Part shown: positions 43,846 to 56,123 of the stretch, in pieces | Layout: each line of letters begins with the position of its first letter | Numbering within the stretch: the stretch's first letter is position 1 | NCBI GenBank assembly: GCA_963704815.1 | Contig: CAVPHU010000001.1 | Location: 930,001 to 994,000 of the forward strand | Length of the DNA: 64,000 nt | Direction of reading: 5' to 3' | DNA from: DATKWD01 sp963704815 | Lineage (GTDB): Bacteria; Actinomycetota; Acidimicrobiia; Acidimicrobiales; Salinilacustritrichaceae | Notes under the pieces: generated by a model | The model's database searches: none | What the model was told of the DNA's origin: nothing | Seen by the model: the letters and a program-made list of their open reading frames with translations, nothing else | Program-made: the position numbers and the translations under genes

Positions 43846-44736
43846 TCAGATGCGTTCGAGGGTGCCGCCGTCGAAGATGGGCTCGATCTGGTGGGCGGCT
43901 GCATCGGCGGTGAGCTCGGCCTCGGTCGGCGCGACGACCGGATCCTCCAACCGCCGGCCGATCTCGAGGGCCGTGGCGAGCAGCGTGGCATCGCTGCTGG
44001 TGTTGAAGAACAGGTCGTCGTTGGCCAGGACGAACCTCATGGCCCGCTCGATGGCTGGCGGGTCACGGAGCGGTTCGTACCAGGAGAACTTCTTCGACGG
44101 ATCGTCGTCGCGCCAACGCCGCCGGGCGATCGCCTTGATCGTCTGCACGGCCACACCACGGTCGCGGCACGTGGCCCTCAGCCGGTCGACATCGGTGAGG
44201 TAGCCGGCGTCGGCCAGCAACACCGGGCTGTGAGGAAGCAGGACCGAGTCGAACGCGAACTCGTCGAGGCTGCGCTGGTGCATCGCCGCGATGCGCAGTC
44301 CGTGTCCGGTCACCCCGATGAAGCGGACGAGGCCTTCTTCGCGGGCTCCCGACATCGCCTCGACCACCCCATCGGGGGCGAAGGCGGTCTGCCACTCGTC
44401 CTCTTCGACGAGGTTGTGCAACTGGATGAGGTCGACGTGATCGACGTCGAGGCGGGTGAGTGACCGTTCGAGCTCGGCCCGAGCCTCAGCCCCGTTCCGC
44501 TCACCGGTCTTGGTGGCGAGGAACACCTCGCTGCGGTGGTCGTCGAGCCAGGGGGCCAGACGCAACTCGGAGTCGCCGTAGCTGGCGGCCGTGTCGATGT
44601 GGTTGACACCGGCGGCCCGGACGGTCTCGAGCGTTGCATCGGCGCGGTCCTGCCCCATGCCGCCGAGGGCCGCAGCACCGAAGATGACCCGGGTGCTGAG
44701 GTGACCGGTCGAGCCGAAGGGGCGCATCGGGATCAT
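43846..44736 (-). CDS. Aldo/keto reductase
   Basis: 296 residues, TIM-barrel NADPH reductase: GVNHIDTAASYGDSELRLAPWL (catalytic Asp/Tyr), FLATKTGERN (Lys), DLIQLHNL (His). Preceded by dnaE2 with 36 bp between and followed by the alkB promoter, so it may be read through from the SOS promoter of dnaE2. Confidence 0.88.
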   Translation of the reverse strand: MIPMRPFGSTGHLSTRVIFGAAALGGMGQDRADATLETVRAAGVNHIDTAASYGDSELRLAPWLDDHRSEVFLATKTGERNGAEARAELERSLTRLDVDHVDLIQLHNLVEEDEWQTAFAPDGVVEAMSGAREEGLVRFIGVTGHGLRIAAMHQRSLDEFAFDSVLLPHSPVLLADAGYLTDVDRLRATCRDRGVAVQTIKAIARRRWRDDDPSKKFSWYEPLRDPPAIERAMRFVLANDDLFFNTSSDATLLATALEIGRRLEDPVVAPTEAELTADAAAHQIEPIFDGGTLERI

Positions 44737-44772
44737 GCCGGCACCGTAGACCCGGACGTCTGTGCGGGGCGG

Positions 44773-48217
<3,445 letters not shown>

Positions 48218-48234
48218 GGGGTGTTCGACCCTAG

Positions 48235-48250
48235 TCGAACACCTGTTCGC
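48235..48250. promoter_or_regulatory. LexA (SOS) box of dnaE2
   Basis: TCGAACACCTGTTCGC, 11 of 12 half-site bases of TCGAAC-N4-GTTCGA, one base away from a TAGGGT -10 (48233-48228) reading toward dnaE2. The next gene upstream ends at 48254, so dnaE2 is the only target. Confidence 0.85.
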
Positions 48251-48253
48251 CAG

Positions 48254-49126
48254 TCAGGCGAGGGCCAGCTCGTATTCGATCTCGAGGACATGACCGTGCA
48301 CCTGGTCGATGGGTCGACCCGATTCGACCCATCCCAGACGCTCGTACCACTGTCGGGCCCGCCGATTCCCGGCCAGCACGTGCAGGGTCACTCGCCCGAA
48401 CCCTCGACTCCGGAGATCGCCGAGGCAGACGTCGTAGAGCGCTCGGGCCACCCCGAGGCGCCAGAACCAGGGCTCGACGTAGATCTTCGAGAGATGCCCG
48501 GCGGCCGAGTCGTCGGAATCCCGGCCCGAGATCCCGACGCCGATCAGTCGCCCCTCCGGCGTGCGAGCCGCATGACCGACTCGCTCGGGGTCTTCGAGCC
48601 AACGCAGCCACAGGTCGGTGAGGAAACCCCGGGTCGGGGGCGCCGTCTCGGCCGGAAAGACGTGGCCGAACCCCGCGACCGACGATCTCGAGTTCACCCC
48701 CGCAGCGGCCTCGGCATCGACGCCCATCAGGCGTCCGACGTCGAACGACAGCTGGGTCGGGGTGTCGAAGTCGGTCACGTCGAGGCGGCCATCGGCGGCA
48801 CACCCGACCGGCCCGACCCCGACGACCGCATCGACGGCGAGCGGCGAGAACAGGTGGGGAAAGCCCTCGTCTGACCCCTCCATCGCCTCGACGACCGGAT
48901 GGGACGGCAGACGGGCGGGGTCGATCGACAACAGGATCACGTCGTCACGACCCGCGTAGAAGCGATCGGCCGTCGCCCTCACCTGGTGCGTGAACGACGC
49001 GTGCACGAACCCCACCTCGGCGAACGTCATGCCGATCGTCGACATCTCGTAGACACCACCCGCCTGGGCACGTTCCCAGTCGCTGCGCAGCGAGAGGTGG
49101 TAGAGCAGGTCGAGATCGGGCGTCAT
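48254..49126 (-). CDS. DUF952-GNAT fusion protein
   Basis: 290 residues. N-terminal 110 residues: DUF952 fold (LLYHLSLRSDWERAQAGGVYEMSTIGMTFAEVGFVHASFTHQV in pieces). C-terminal 150 residues: GNAT acetyltransferase with KIYVEPWFWRLGVARALYD and NRRARQWYERLGWVESG. DUF952 has an ADP-ribosyltransferase-like relation in some classifications; its role here is unknown. The ATG overlaps the upstream CAP gene stop (ATGA). Confidence 0.8.
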   Translation of the reverse strand: MTPDLDLLYHLSLRSDWERAQAGGVYEMSTIGMTFAEVGFVHASFTHQVRATADRFYAGRDDVILLSIDPARLPSHPVVEAMEGSDEGFPHLFSPLAVDAVVGVGPVGCAADGRLDVTDFDTPTQLSFDVGRLMGVDAEAAAGVNSRSSVAGFGHVFPAETAPPTRGFLTDLWLRWLEDPERVGHAARTPEGRLIGVGISGRDSDDSAAGHLSKIYVEPWFWRLGVARALYDVCLGDLRSRGFGRVTLHVLAGNRRARQWYERLGWVESGRPIDQVHGHVLEIEYELALA

Positions 49127-49962
49127 GTGCGGCGACGGCGTCCGACGACGAAGGTCGCTGCGGCCAGACCGACCGACACGATCACGAACGCCAGGACGAC
49201 CAGAGGATTCGCCGGCTCGCGGCCGCCCGAGTCGGCGGGCGCGGCGGCCGCCTCGGTGGGCTCGGCGGGGGGTGCGGTCGTCGTGGTGGTGTCGGACGTG
49301 GTGGTCGATGCGAGGACCGACGACGAGGTCGATGACGCAGTCGATGCCGTCGTGCTGCTCACGGTGGGCGGCGGCGTGGTGGGCGCGACCGTGGTCGGCG
49401 GTGGCGGTGGTGGTGGTGATGTCGTGGGGGGCGGCGGAGGTGCCGGCGCACCGGCGAGTTGGAGGAAGCGGTGCGTCGTCCAGAAACGTCCGTCGTTGCT
49501 CGAGTCCACACAGATGCCGATGTGGGTGTATTCGCCGTCGAGGATGTTCTTGCGGTGGGCCGGGCTGTTCATGAAGGCCGCGTGGAGCTCGGAGATGCTG
49601 AAGCCGACGCCCACGTTCTCGCCGACGCGCTGCCAGCTCGGTGCGACCCGGTTGGCGTCACCGACGAGATCCGGGTCGTGGGCGAGGGTCTGAGCCTCTC
49701 GCATCTGATGGTTCCAGTCGCAGCTCGTGCCGGCGATGGGCGAGTGCGTGCTGAGAGCGGGCAGCCCCCGACTCGAGCGTTCGGCATTGATCGAGCCCAG
49801 GAAGGCCGAGGCCGAGGCGGTGTCGTGACGGCGGCCCGATGCCGGTGCCGCGGAGGCCGGCGGGGCCAGCGCGACCCACACCAGGACCAGCACGGCGGCG
49901 ATCACAAGGAGACGCCTGGTCCACCCCACGATCTGCATCCGGTCAGTCCTGCCCAGCCTCAT
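49123..49962 (-). CDS. CAP-domain (SCP/PR1) secreted protein with C-terminal anchor
   Basis: 279 residues: signal peptide (LLVIAAVLVLVWVALAPPASA), CAP domain with NAERSSRGLPALSTH, WQRVGENVGVGFS and HRKNILDGEYTHIGIC, a long Pro/Thr/Ser stalk, then a C-terminal hydrophobic helix followed by RRRR, like a membrane- or wall-retention tail. ATG 49962 or 49938. Role in the envelope unknown. Confidence 0.85.
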   Translation of the reverse strand: MRLGRTDRMQIVGWTRRLLVIAAVLVLVWVALAPPASAAPASGRRHDTASASAFLGSINAERSSRGLPALSTHSPIAGTSCDWNHQMREAQTLAHDPDLVGDANRVAPSWQRVGENVGVGFSISELHAAFMNSPAHRKNILDGEYTHIGICVDSSNDGRFWTTHRFLQLAGAPAPPPPPTTSPPPPPPPTTVAPTTPPPTVSSTTASTASSTSSSVLASTTTSDTTTTTAPPAEPTEAAAAPADSGGREPANPLVVLAFVIVSVGLAAATFVVGRRRRT

Positions 49963-49978
49963 CGCGCCGGTCAGTCGG

Positions 49979-50425
49979 TCAGGCGGCCCGGGTCGGGGTG
50001 GCACCGAGCAGCGACCAGCGCCCGTCCACCCGACCGAGGCGAGCGAGCTTCCATCCACCGCTGCCGAGGTCGCGGGCCGTGAGGACCAGCACCTCGTCGA
50101 AGCGCCCGTTCCGGCACGCCCGTTCGGCCACGGCACGCATGAATCCGGTGTGGCCGCCGTCGGATCCGGCGGCGGCACAGGTCACGGTGCCGTCGCCGCG
50201 GTACTGCTCGAATCGGTCCTGGTCGGCGTCGGGCAGATCGCGACGCAAGCCCGAATCGGCGAGCACGACGATGGTGAGGTCGTCGTGCTTCAGATCGGCC
50301 AGCGCGGCATCCATCTGGTCGAGACTGGCCGAGGCCCGGCGGAACCCGGCGAGCATGCCTGCGTCGGCCAGGAGCAGCCGGCGATCCTTCGATGCTCCCG
50401 ACGTGCCGCGGCGCCTCGCTCCCAT
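49979..50425 (-). CDS. PIN/NYN-like domain protein (tentative)
   Basis: 148 residues. LLLADAGMLAGF, IVVLADSGLRRDLPD and SDGGHTGFMRAV place acidic residues as in PIN/NYN ribonucleases; the fold call is by pattern only. Stands 16 bp upstream of the CAP gene on the same strand. Could act in RNA or nucleotide cleavage. Confidence 0.5.
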   Translation of the reverse strand: MGARRRGTSGASKDRRLLLADAGMLAGFRRASASLDQMDAALADLKHDDLTIVVLADSGLRRDLPDADQDRFEQYRGDGTVTCAAAGSDGGHTGFMRAVAERACRNGRFDEVLVLTARDLGSGGWKLARLGRVDGRWSLLGATPTRAA

Positions 50426-50488
50426 GCCGTCATCGTGACGGATACAACCACGCCGCGCGCGGCATTCGACATTCGCGAGACTCTTGCC

Positions 50489-51697
50489 ATGGCCTACAAC
50501 GAGACCCGGCTGATCCACGACGCCGACGCGCACATCATGGAGACGCCGACCTGGCTGCGCGATCACGCCGATCCCGACATTCGCGACCGGATCGAGCCGC
50601 TCGATCTGAGTTCGGGGAACGAGCTCCGCCAGACCGGCGACCCCGACGAGCAGCTGCGGGATCTGATGGCGACGTTCGACCGTCTCGCCGTCCAGCACGC
50701 CTCCGACGACTACCGCTCAGCCGAAGCTGCCGACATCATGAACCGGAAGAACTTCGCAGCGACCGGCTCCTTCGTGCCCGACGACCGTCCCCGTGCGCTC
50801 GACCTGTTGGGATTCTCGAGTCAGCTCGTGTTCAACACCTTTCACAACCGTCGCCTGCACGACTGGGAGCACGCCGGCGATCTCGACTTCGCCTACGGCA
50901 CCGCTCGCGCCCACAACCGGGGCATGGTCGAATTCTGTTCGGGCGACGAACGGCTGTTGCCGACCTGCTACGTGCCACTCGCCGACTTCGATCGGGCCTC
51001 GGCGATGGCTGCCGAAGCACTCGCCCAAGGTGCGGCTGCGCTTCTCGTGGCCAGCGGCTGTCCCGACGGACACTCCCCCAGCCACATCGGCCTCGACCCG
51101 GTCTGGGCCCAGGCCCAGGAGGCGGGGGTCCCGATCGTGTTCCACGTGGGCGGGACCGGCGACCTGATCGACTACACCTACTTCGAGAACGGCCTCCCGC
51201 AGCCGACCGACTTCCACGGAGGCGACGAGAACTTCCGCTCGGTCGACTACATGGGCATCCCTCATCCGCCGATGCTCACGCTCGCGACCATGATCTTCGA
51301 CGGCGTCCTCGATCGGTTCGCCGACCTGCGATTCGGTGTCATCGAGCAGGGCGCGATCTGGCTTCCCAGCTGGATGAAGCAGATGGAGTCGGCATTCGAT
51401 GCGTTCGAGCGCCACGAAGACCGGCTCACGTCACTCGATCTGCGACCGTCGGACTACGTCGAACGCCAGATCCGCGTGACGCCCTATCCCACCGAGGACG
51501 TCGGTTGGATCATCGACCAGGTCGGGCCCAACGTCGCCATGTTCAACTCCGACTACCCCCACGTCGAGGGCGGCCGCCGACCCATCGAGCGATTCGAGCG
51601 AAGCCTCGGCGACCGGAACGAAGCCGTCCGACAGCGGTTCTACGCCGACAACTTCCTCGACCTCATGGGAACGGCTGCCGCCAGCCTCGCCGCCTGA
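50489..51697 (+). CDS. Amidohydrolase family 2 protein
   Basis: 402 residues: HDADAHIMETPTWL begins the metal site, VFHVGGTGD and the late NSDYPHVEGG complete the TIM-barrel pattern of the decarboxylase/hydrolase group. Substrate unknown. ATG 50489 fits the domain start; the 63 bp to the divergent gene contains CCGCGCGCGG but no clear promoter. Confidence 0.82.
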   Translation: MAYNETRLIHDADAHIMETPTWLRDHADPDIRDRIEPLDLSSGNELRQTGDPDEQLRDLMATFDRLAVQHASDDYRSAEAADIMNRKNFAATGSFVPDDRPRALDLLGFSSQLVFNTFHNRRLHDWEHAGDLDFAYGTARAHNRGMVEFCSGDERLLPTCYVPLADFDRASAMAAEALAQGAAALLVASGCPDGHSPSHIGLDPVWAQAQEAGVPIVFHVGGTGDLIDYTYFENGLPQPTDFHGGDENFRSVDYMGIPHPPMLTLATMIFDGVLDRFADLRFGVIEQGAIWLPSWMKQMESAFDAFERHEDRLTSLDLRPSDYVERQIRVTPYPTEDVGWIIDQVGPNVAMFNSDYPHVEGGRRPIERFERSLGDRNEAVRQRFYADNFLDLMGTAAASLAA

Positions 51698-51709
51698 GGC
51701 GACGACACC

Positions 51710-52918
51710 TCAGTTGGCGAGGTCCTCGCAGCCGGACGCGTCGACGATGCGGTCGAGGGCCGCCGCAATCCGCGTCTCGCTCAGTCGGCCCGCTTGCACG
51801 GCCTCGGTCAGCCGATCGAGCACGGCTCCGACGTCGGTGTCGCGAGCCAGCAGCGGCATGTCGACGCCGGCGATCAGGGCTCGCTCGACGGCCTCGGGGA
51901 CCGTGAACCGCGATGTCACCGCATCCATGGCGACGAGATCGTCGGTGAAGACGATCCCGTCGAACTCGTAGCTGCCGCGCAGGAGACCGACCGCTGCCGG
52001 TGAGACCGAGGCCGGCACGCCATCCTCGGTGAACCCGGGCACATCGAGATGGCCGACCATCACTCCGACCGGCGGTTCGGCCAGCAGCACGTCGTACGGC
52101 ACCAGATCGACCTGCTGCAGGTCGGCGAGGGCGGGAGTGGACGAAGCCCCGTCGTGTGAGTCGCCCGAGGCCCGGCCGTGTCCGGGGAAGTGCTTGAGCA
52201 CCGGGAGCACGCCGGCGCTCCTCAGGCCTCGGGCGTAGGCCCCGGCGTAGGCCGTCACGACGTCGGGATCGTCGCTGAAGGAACGGTCGCCGATCCCCTC
52301 CCCGGCTCCGACGTCGACGACCGGAGCGAAGGCCACGTCGATCCCGAGGTCCCGGAGCGATTCGCCCCTCTCCGCCGCTGCAGCCTCCACGTCGGCTTCG
52401 CTTCCCTCGGTCAGCGTGGCAGCGGCAGGGATGTCGTCGAGCACGTCGGCGAGCGGCTGCACCCGTCCGCCCTCGTCGTCGACCGCCACGATCTGAGGCA
52501 GGAGATCCTCGCGCTGTTCCTCGAAGAGGCCTTCTTCCCAGACCGCGGTCCCCGATTGCACGAAGATGCCGCCGGGTCGGTCCGTCCCGCTCAGCAGGGC
52601 TTCGGCCAGCAGCAGGTTGTCGCCGTCGAGTCCCACCATCAGGAGCAGCCCGAGACGGCTCCGAAGGCTCAGCAGGTCAACCGCCTGCCGGCAGGTCTCG
52701 GGCTCGGCCGACGCCTCCTCGGGCACGACCAGGGCTTCGTCGGCATCGCCTGAGCCCGTGCTGCGGGTGAGCAAGAACAGCGGCACCGCGATCAGCACGA
52801 CGACCACGGCGATGGCGACGAGTCGACGACGCTTGTAGACGTCAGAGGACTTGGGGAGGGGTGCCCACGCGCCGGTGGCGAGTCCGCCTCCGCTGCGGGA
52901 CCGGCGACGAGATTCCAC
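51710..52918 (-). CDS. Glycoside hydrolase family 3, NagZ-like beta-N-acetylhexosaminidase
   Basis: 402 residues with an N-terminal transmembrane anchor (residues 32-50). The NagZ catalytic loop KHFPGHGRASGDSH (Asp-His dyad) and the nucleophile in VFTDDL are both present; DDEGGRVQPL binds sugar. Cleaves N-acetylglucosamine from cell-wall fragments, here outside the membrane. Overlap-free downstream partner of a membrane protein 4 bp away. Confidence 0.85.
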   Translation of the reverse strand: MESRRRSRSGGGLATGAWAPLPKSSDVYKRRRLVAIAVVVVLIAVPLFLLTRSTGSGDADEALVVPEEASAEPETCRQAVDLLSLRSRLGLLLMVGLDGDNLLLAEALLSGTDRPGGIFVQSGTAVWEEGLFEEQREDLLPQIVAVDDEGGRVQPLADVLDDIPAAATLTEGSEADVEAAAAERGESLRDLGIDVAFAPVVDVGAGEGIGDRSFSDDPDVVTAYAGAYARGLRSAGVLPVLKHFPGHGRASGDSHDGASSTPALADLQQVDLVPYDVLLAEPPVGVMVGHLDVPGFTEDGVPASVSPAAVGLLRGSYEFDGIVFTDDLVAMDAVTSRFTVPEAVERALIAGVDMPLLARDTDVGAVLDRLTEAVQAGRLSETRIAAALDRIVDASGCEDLAN

Positions 52919-52922
52919 GCGC

Positions 52923-54119
52923 TCAGTGTCGCCGATCGAGCGGGTCGATGCCGGTCACCGATTCCTCGAGCATGGTCCGGTACGCGCTCCGGACCGCCAG
53001 CGTCGTCCGGAGCTCGTCGAGCAACTCCTCGAAGAACTCCTCCCGATAGGTCCCGTCGGTCACCACCTGGACCGTGAAGTAGAGGCCGCTGAAGGCGCTG
53101 AGAAAGGCGGCGACCGTGAGGAGCTCGGCGGTCACCACGACCTGATTGCCGAACAGCGTGAATTCCGTGAGCACGTGACCGGTCGAGCCGATCCACTCGG
53201 CGATGACCTCGGGGGCCACCGCGACCAGCCCGAACACGACGAAGAAGCCGCCGATCAGCACGCTGACGATCGCCACCTGCAACACCTGGCTGAACAGCAG
53301 GACCAGCAACAGATTCACCCGCTCGCTGCGGCCCAGCGGAGCGATCACCTCACACGGCATCGCGTCGGCAGGAGTCCCCTCGGTGAGACCGGTCCGGGGC
53401 GGCTCGGCCGCCACCCGATCGATCTCCGCCGGGAGTCGGATCACGAGGAACACCACCGCAAGCCCGACGAACAGACAGAACACCGTGGCGAGGTTGGCTC
53501 CGGTGAGTCCGTCGGCGACCTGCCACATCTCGGCGTTGATGAACAGGAAGGCGTTCACCAGCAACAACAACGGGAGCGCCCGGACCACCAGACCGAGGAC
53601 TGCGCCCAGCTCGGCGAAGGTCTCGACGAGGGCGAACCGGCACATCGGCAGCAGCCCGTAGCTGGTCACCACGTAGACCACTGCGAGTGCGACCAGGAGC
53701 ACGAGCATCGTGCCGAAGGCTGCTCGGATCTGACCCCCGAACACGATCTGCAGGGCGGTCGGAGCGAGGACGAAGATCGCCAGTTCGACCGCGCCGATCT
53801 CGTCCGGGCGCTGGGCCATCGGGCGCCCCCGGAGACGGTTCACCGCAGCCCACACACCGATCAGCACCACGAACCCGCCGGCGATCGCCAGCGCGTTGGC
53901 CACCCAGCCCCAGTCGAGGTTTCCCGCCGCGGTGACCGACACGAGGAAGGTGAGCGTCAGCACCGGAAGCGCACGGGTGAACACGTCGGTCGTCGCCCGG
54001 TAGTCGGCGATGAGGTGCGGGGTTCCGCGGTGGAGGAACCAGCGCTCACAGGCGACGCACGACTCCTCGACCGAACCGCCGTCGGGTCCGGTCGTGACCG
54101 GGTCGTCGATCGCCGCCAT
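52923..54119 (-). CDS. Multi-pass membrane protein of unknown function
   Basis: 398 residues with about seven hydrophobic helices. The N-terminus contains CVACERWFLHRGTPHLI, a possible zinc-binding Cys/His set facing the cytoplasm. Not recognised. TAGGTT lies 9 nt upstream of the ATG. Precedes the NagZ-like gene and is divergent from the ATP-grasp gene. Confidence 0.7.
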   Translation of the reverse strand: MAAIDDPVTTGPDGGSVEESCVACERWFLHRGTPHLIADYRATTDVFTRALPVLTLTFLVSVTAAGNLDWGWVANALAIAGGFVVLIGVWAAVNRLRGRPMAQRPDEIGAVELAIFVLAPTALQIVFGGQIRAAFGTMLVLLVALAVVYVVTSYGLLPMCRFALVETFAELGAVLGLVVRALPLLLLVNAFLFINAEMWQVADGLTGANLATVFCLFVGLAVVFLVIRLPAEIDRVAAEPPRTGLTEGTPADAMPCEVIAPLGRSERVNLLLVLLFSQVLQVAIVSVLIGGFFVVFGLVAVAPEVIAEWIGSTGHVLTEFTLFGNQVVVTAELLTVAAFLSAFSGLYFTVQVVTDGTYREEFFEELLDELRTTLAVRSAYRTMLEESVTGIDPLDRRH

Positions 54120-54207
54120 CGACTCGCCAACCTACGGCCTTCCAGGACGACTTGTCTGCGGCACGAATCTTCCTCGACGCGAGCCGTGGATCGTGGTGGG
54201 CTGGTGC

Positions 54208-55593
54208 ATGCACGACGTCGTCCGCGAGATCAACCAGCGTGTCGATCGGCGCTATCAGGACGCTGCGGTGGTGTGCCTCGGGGGTGTTGCCGCGGGGTGG
54301 CAGGCGACCGTGAACGACCTGCGACGTCGAGGCGCGGCATCGTTCCTGGTCCTGCACACGGGCAGGGGGACCGGTGAGGTTCCGTCGGGTCGCGATGTGC
54401 AACTCGTCGAGGCCGGGGTCGAGGTCCCCCGCGGCGAGATCATCGAAGAGTTCAGGGTCTGGACCCGGCTGGCCGCCGACCCCCCATCGGTGCTGACCGA
54501 TGCCCTCGACCGGTTCGACCCCGAGGGTGAAGCCCTGCTGGTCACCACGCCGCCCACCCCGCTCGACCGGTTCGCCGGCCGTCCGATTCACGGTGGCCGC
54601 CGCCCCGAGTGGGTCGCGCTCGAGGACAAGACCCGGGTCGATGATCTGCTCGACCAGGCAGCGGTGAACCGTCCACGATCGGCCGTCGTGCCCGTCGCCG
54701 GTGCGCCGGCGGCTGCGCAGGATCTCGACATCGGAGACGGCACGGTGTGGTCAGGCGACGCACGCGAGGGATTCAACGGCGGCACGACGCGGGTGCGGTG
54801 GATCGCCACCGCCGACGATGCGCAGGCCGGGACCGAGTTCTTCGAGCCCGAACACGACCTGGTCCGCGTGTCACCCTTCGTCGAGGGTGTGCCGTGTTCG
54901 ATCCACGGCATCGTGGGCGCGGAGGGCACCGCCGTCTTCCGACCGTGCGAGATGTTGGTGATGCGGACTCCGGATCGTCGCTTCGTGTACTGCGGCGTGG
55001 CCACGGCATGGGACCCGCCGGACGCCGACCGAGAGACGATGCGCAACTCGGCGCGGCGGGTCGGAGCGGTGCTGCGGGCCGAGGTCGACTTCCGGGGCAC
55101 GTTCACCCTCGACGGCATCATGAGCGCCGACGGGTTCCTGGCGACCGAGATCAACCCTCGATTCGGCGGCGGCATGTCGCGCATCGCCGTCGGCGCCGAC
55201 GATCTGCCGCTGATCGAGCTCCACCGCGAGCTGATCGCCGATCCGGCCTACGACCCCGATCCGACCGCGCTCGAGGCGGTCGTGCTCGAGGCCGCGGACC
55301 GTCGACGGAGCTTCACCTCGTGGTCGTTCCTGTCCACCCCGATCAGCGACACGACCACGTTCCGGTTCGCACTCGACGGTGACGAGTCGGTGGCTGTCGC
55401 CCCAGGAGCTCCGGCGATCGAGGCAACCGTCGGCCCCAGCGTGACCGGTTCGATGCTCAGGGTGGATCTGGCCGAGGTTGCCCCGGATCCGGGGCCGATG
55501 TTCGCGCCGCTGGCCATCGAGGCCCTCCGGGCAGCCGGCGACCTGGCCGGAGTCGACGTCCCCCGCATGGAGCCGGCACGTCCGGTTCGCTGA
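54208..55593 (+). CDS. ATP-grasp domain protein
   Basis: 461 residues. N-terminal Rossmann-like pre-ATP-grasp region (AAVVCLGGVAAGWQATVNDLRRRG), then an ATP-grasp core with the metal-binding ATEINPRFGGGMSR near residue 310-325 and FTLDGIMS before it. Such ligases join a carboxylate to an amine or thiol. The usual second substrate cannot be told. ATG 54208; GTG 54193 is possible. Followed by a PPOX-family gene after 17 bp. Confidence 0.78.
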   Translation: MHDVVREINQRVDRRYQDAAVVCLGGVAAGWQATVNDLRRRGAASFLVLHTGRGTGEVPSGRDVQLVEAGVEVPRGEIIEEFRVWTRLAADPPSVLTDALDRFDPEGEALLVTTPPTPLDRFAGRPIHGGRRPEWVALEDKTRVDDLLDQAAVNRPRSAVVPVAGAPAAAQDLDIGDGTVWSGDAREGFNGGTTRVRWIATADDAQAGTEFFEPEHDLVRVSPFVEGVPCSIHGIVGAEGTAVFRPCEMLVMRTPDRRFVYCGVATAWDPPDADRETMRNSARRVGAVLRAEVDFRGTFTLDGIMSADGFLATEINPRFGGGMSRIAVGADDLPLIELHRELIADPAYDPDPTALEAVVLEAADRRRSFTSWSFLSTPISDTTTFRFALDGDESVAVAPGAPAIEATVGPSVTGSMLRVDLAEVAPDPGPMFAPLAIEALRAAGDLAGVDVPRMEPARPVR

Positions 55594-55610
55594 CGTGCGA
55601 CGATGCAGCC

Positions 55611-56039
55611 ATGTCGCTGCAGATGACCCAGGCCGAGCGCGAGGCATTCCTCGCCGATCTCCACGTGGGGGTGATCGCCATCGCCCGCGCCGACGGGCCG
55701 CCCCTGGCCGTGCCGATCTGGTACTCCTACGAGCCGGGCGGCGAGGTCACGATCCTCACCGGCGCCGACTCGCTCAAGGGACGGCTGCTGGCGTCGGCCG
55801 AGCGCTTCAGCCTCTGCGCCCAGGTCGAGACTCCGCCGTTCTATGCCTACGTGAGCGTCGAGGGACCGGTGAGTTCGGTCGGCCCGGCCGACCGCGAAGC
55901 CGACGCCCGACCGATGGCCCATCGCTACTTCGGCGAGGAGATGGGCGATCTCTACGTCGAGGGCACCGAGGGCGACTCGACGAAGTTCACCATGCGCCCC
56001 GAACGTTGGTGGACCGTCGACTACGCCAAGATGGGCTGA
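55611..56039 (+). CDS. PPOX-class (pyridoxamine-oxidase-like) F420/FMN protein
   Basis: 142 residues, split-barrel flavin-binding fold: HVGVIAIARADGPPLAVPIWYSYEPGGEVTILTG, then RFSLCAQVETPPFYAYVSVEG. Small actinobacterial members often bind F420. In operon with the ATP-grasp gene. A long hairpin follows the stop. Confidence 0.82.
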   Translation: MSLQMTQAEREAFLADLHVGVIAIARADGPPLAVPIWYSYEPGGEVTILTGADSLKGRLLASAERFSLCAQVETPPFYAYVSVEGPVSSVGPADREADARPMAHRYFGEEMGDLYVEGTEGDSTKFTMRPERWWTVDYAKMG

Positions 56040-56065
56040 AGCAGCACCGGGACGGGCACACACCC

Positions 56066-56118
56066 GGATTCCTTGCTGCTGGATGACCATTGAGTGGTCA
56101 TCCAGCAGCAGAGAATCC
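56066..56118. terminator. Long 24-bp hairpin between convergent genes
   Basis: Arms 56066-56089 and 56095-56118 pair at 22 of 24 positions around a 5-nt loop (TTGAG), and partial pairing (CCCGG/CTGGG) extends outward. It lies between the PPOX stop (56039) and imuB stop (56124), as expected for a bidirectional terminator, though there is no U-tract. Base composition is lower in GC than its surroundings. Confidence 0.6.
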
Positions 56119-56123
56119 TGGGT

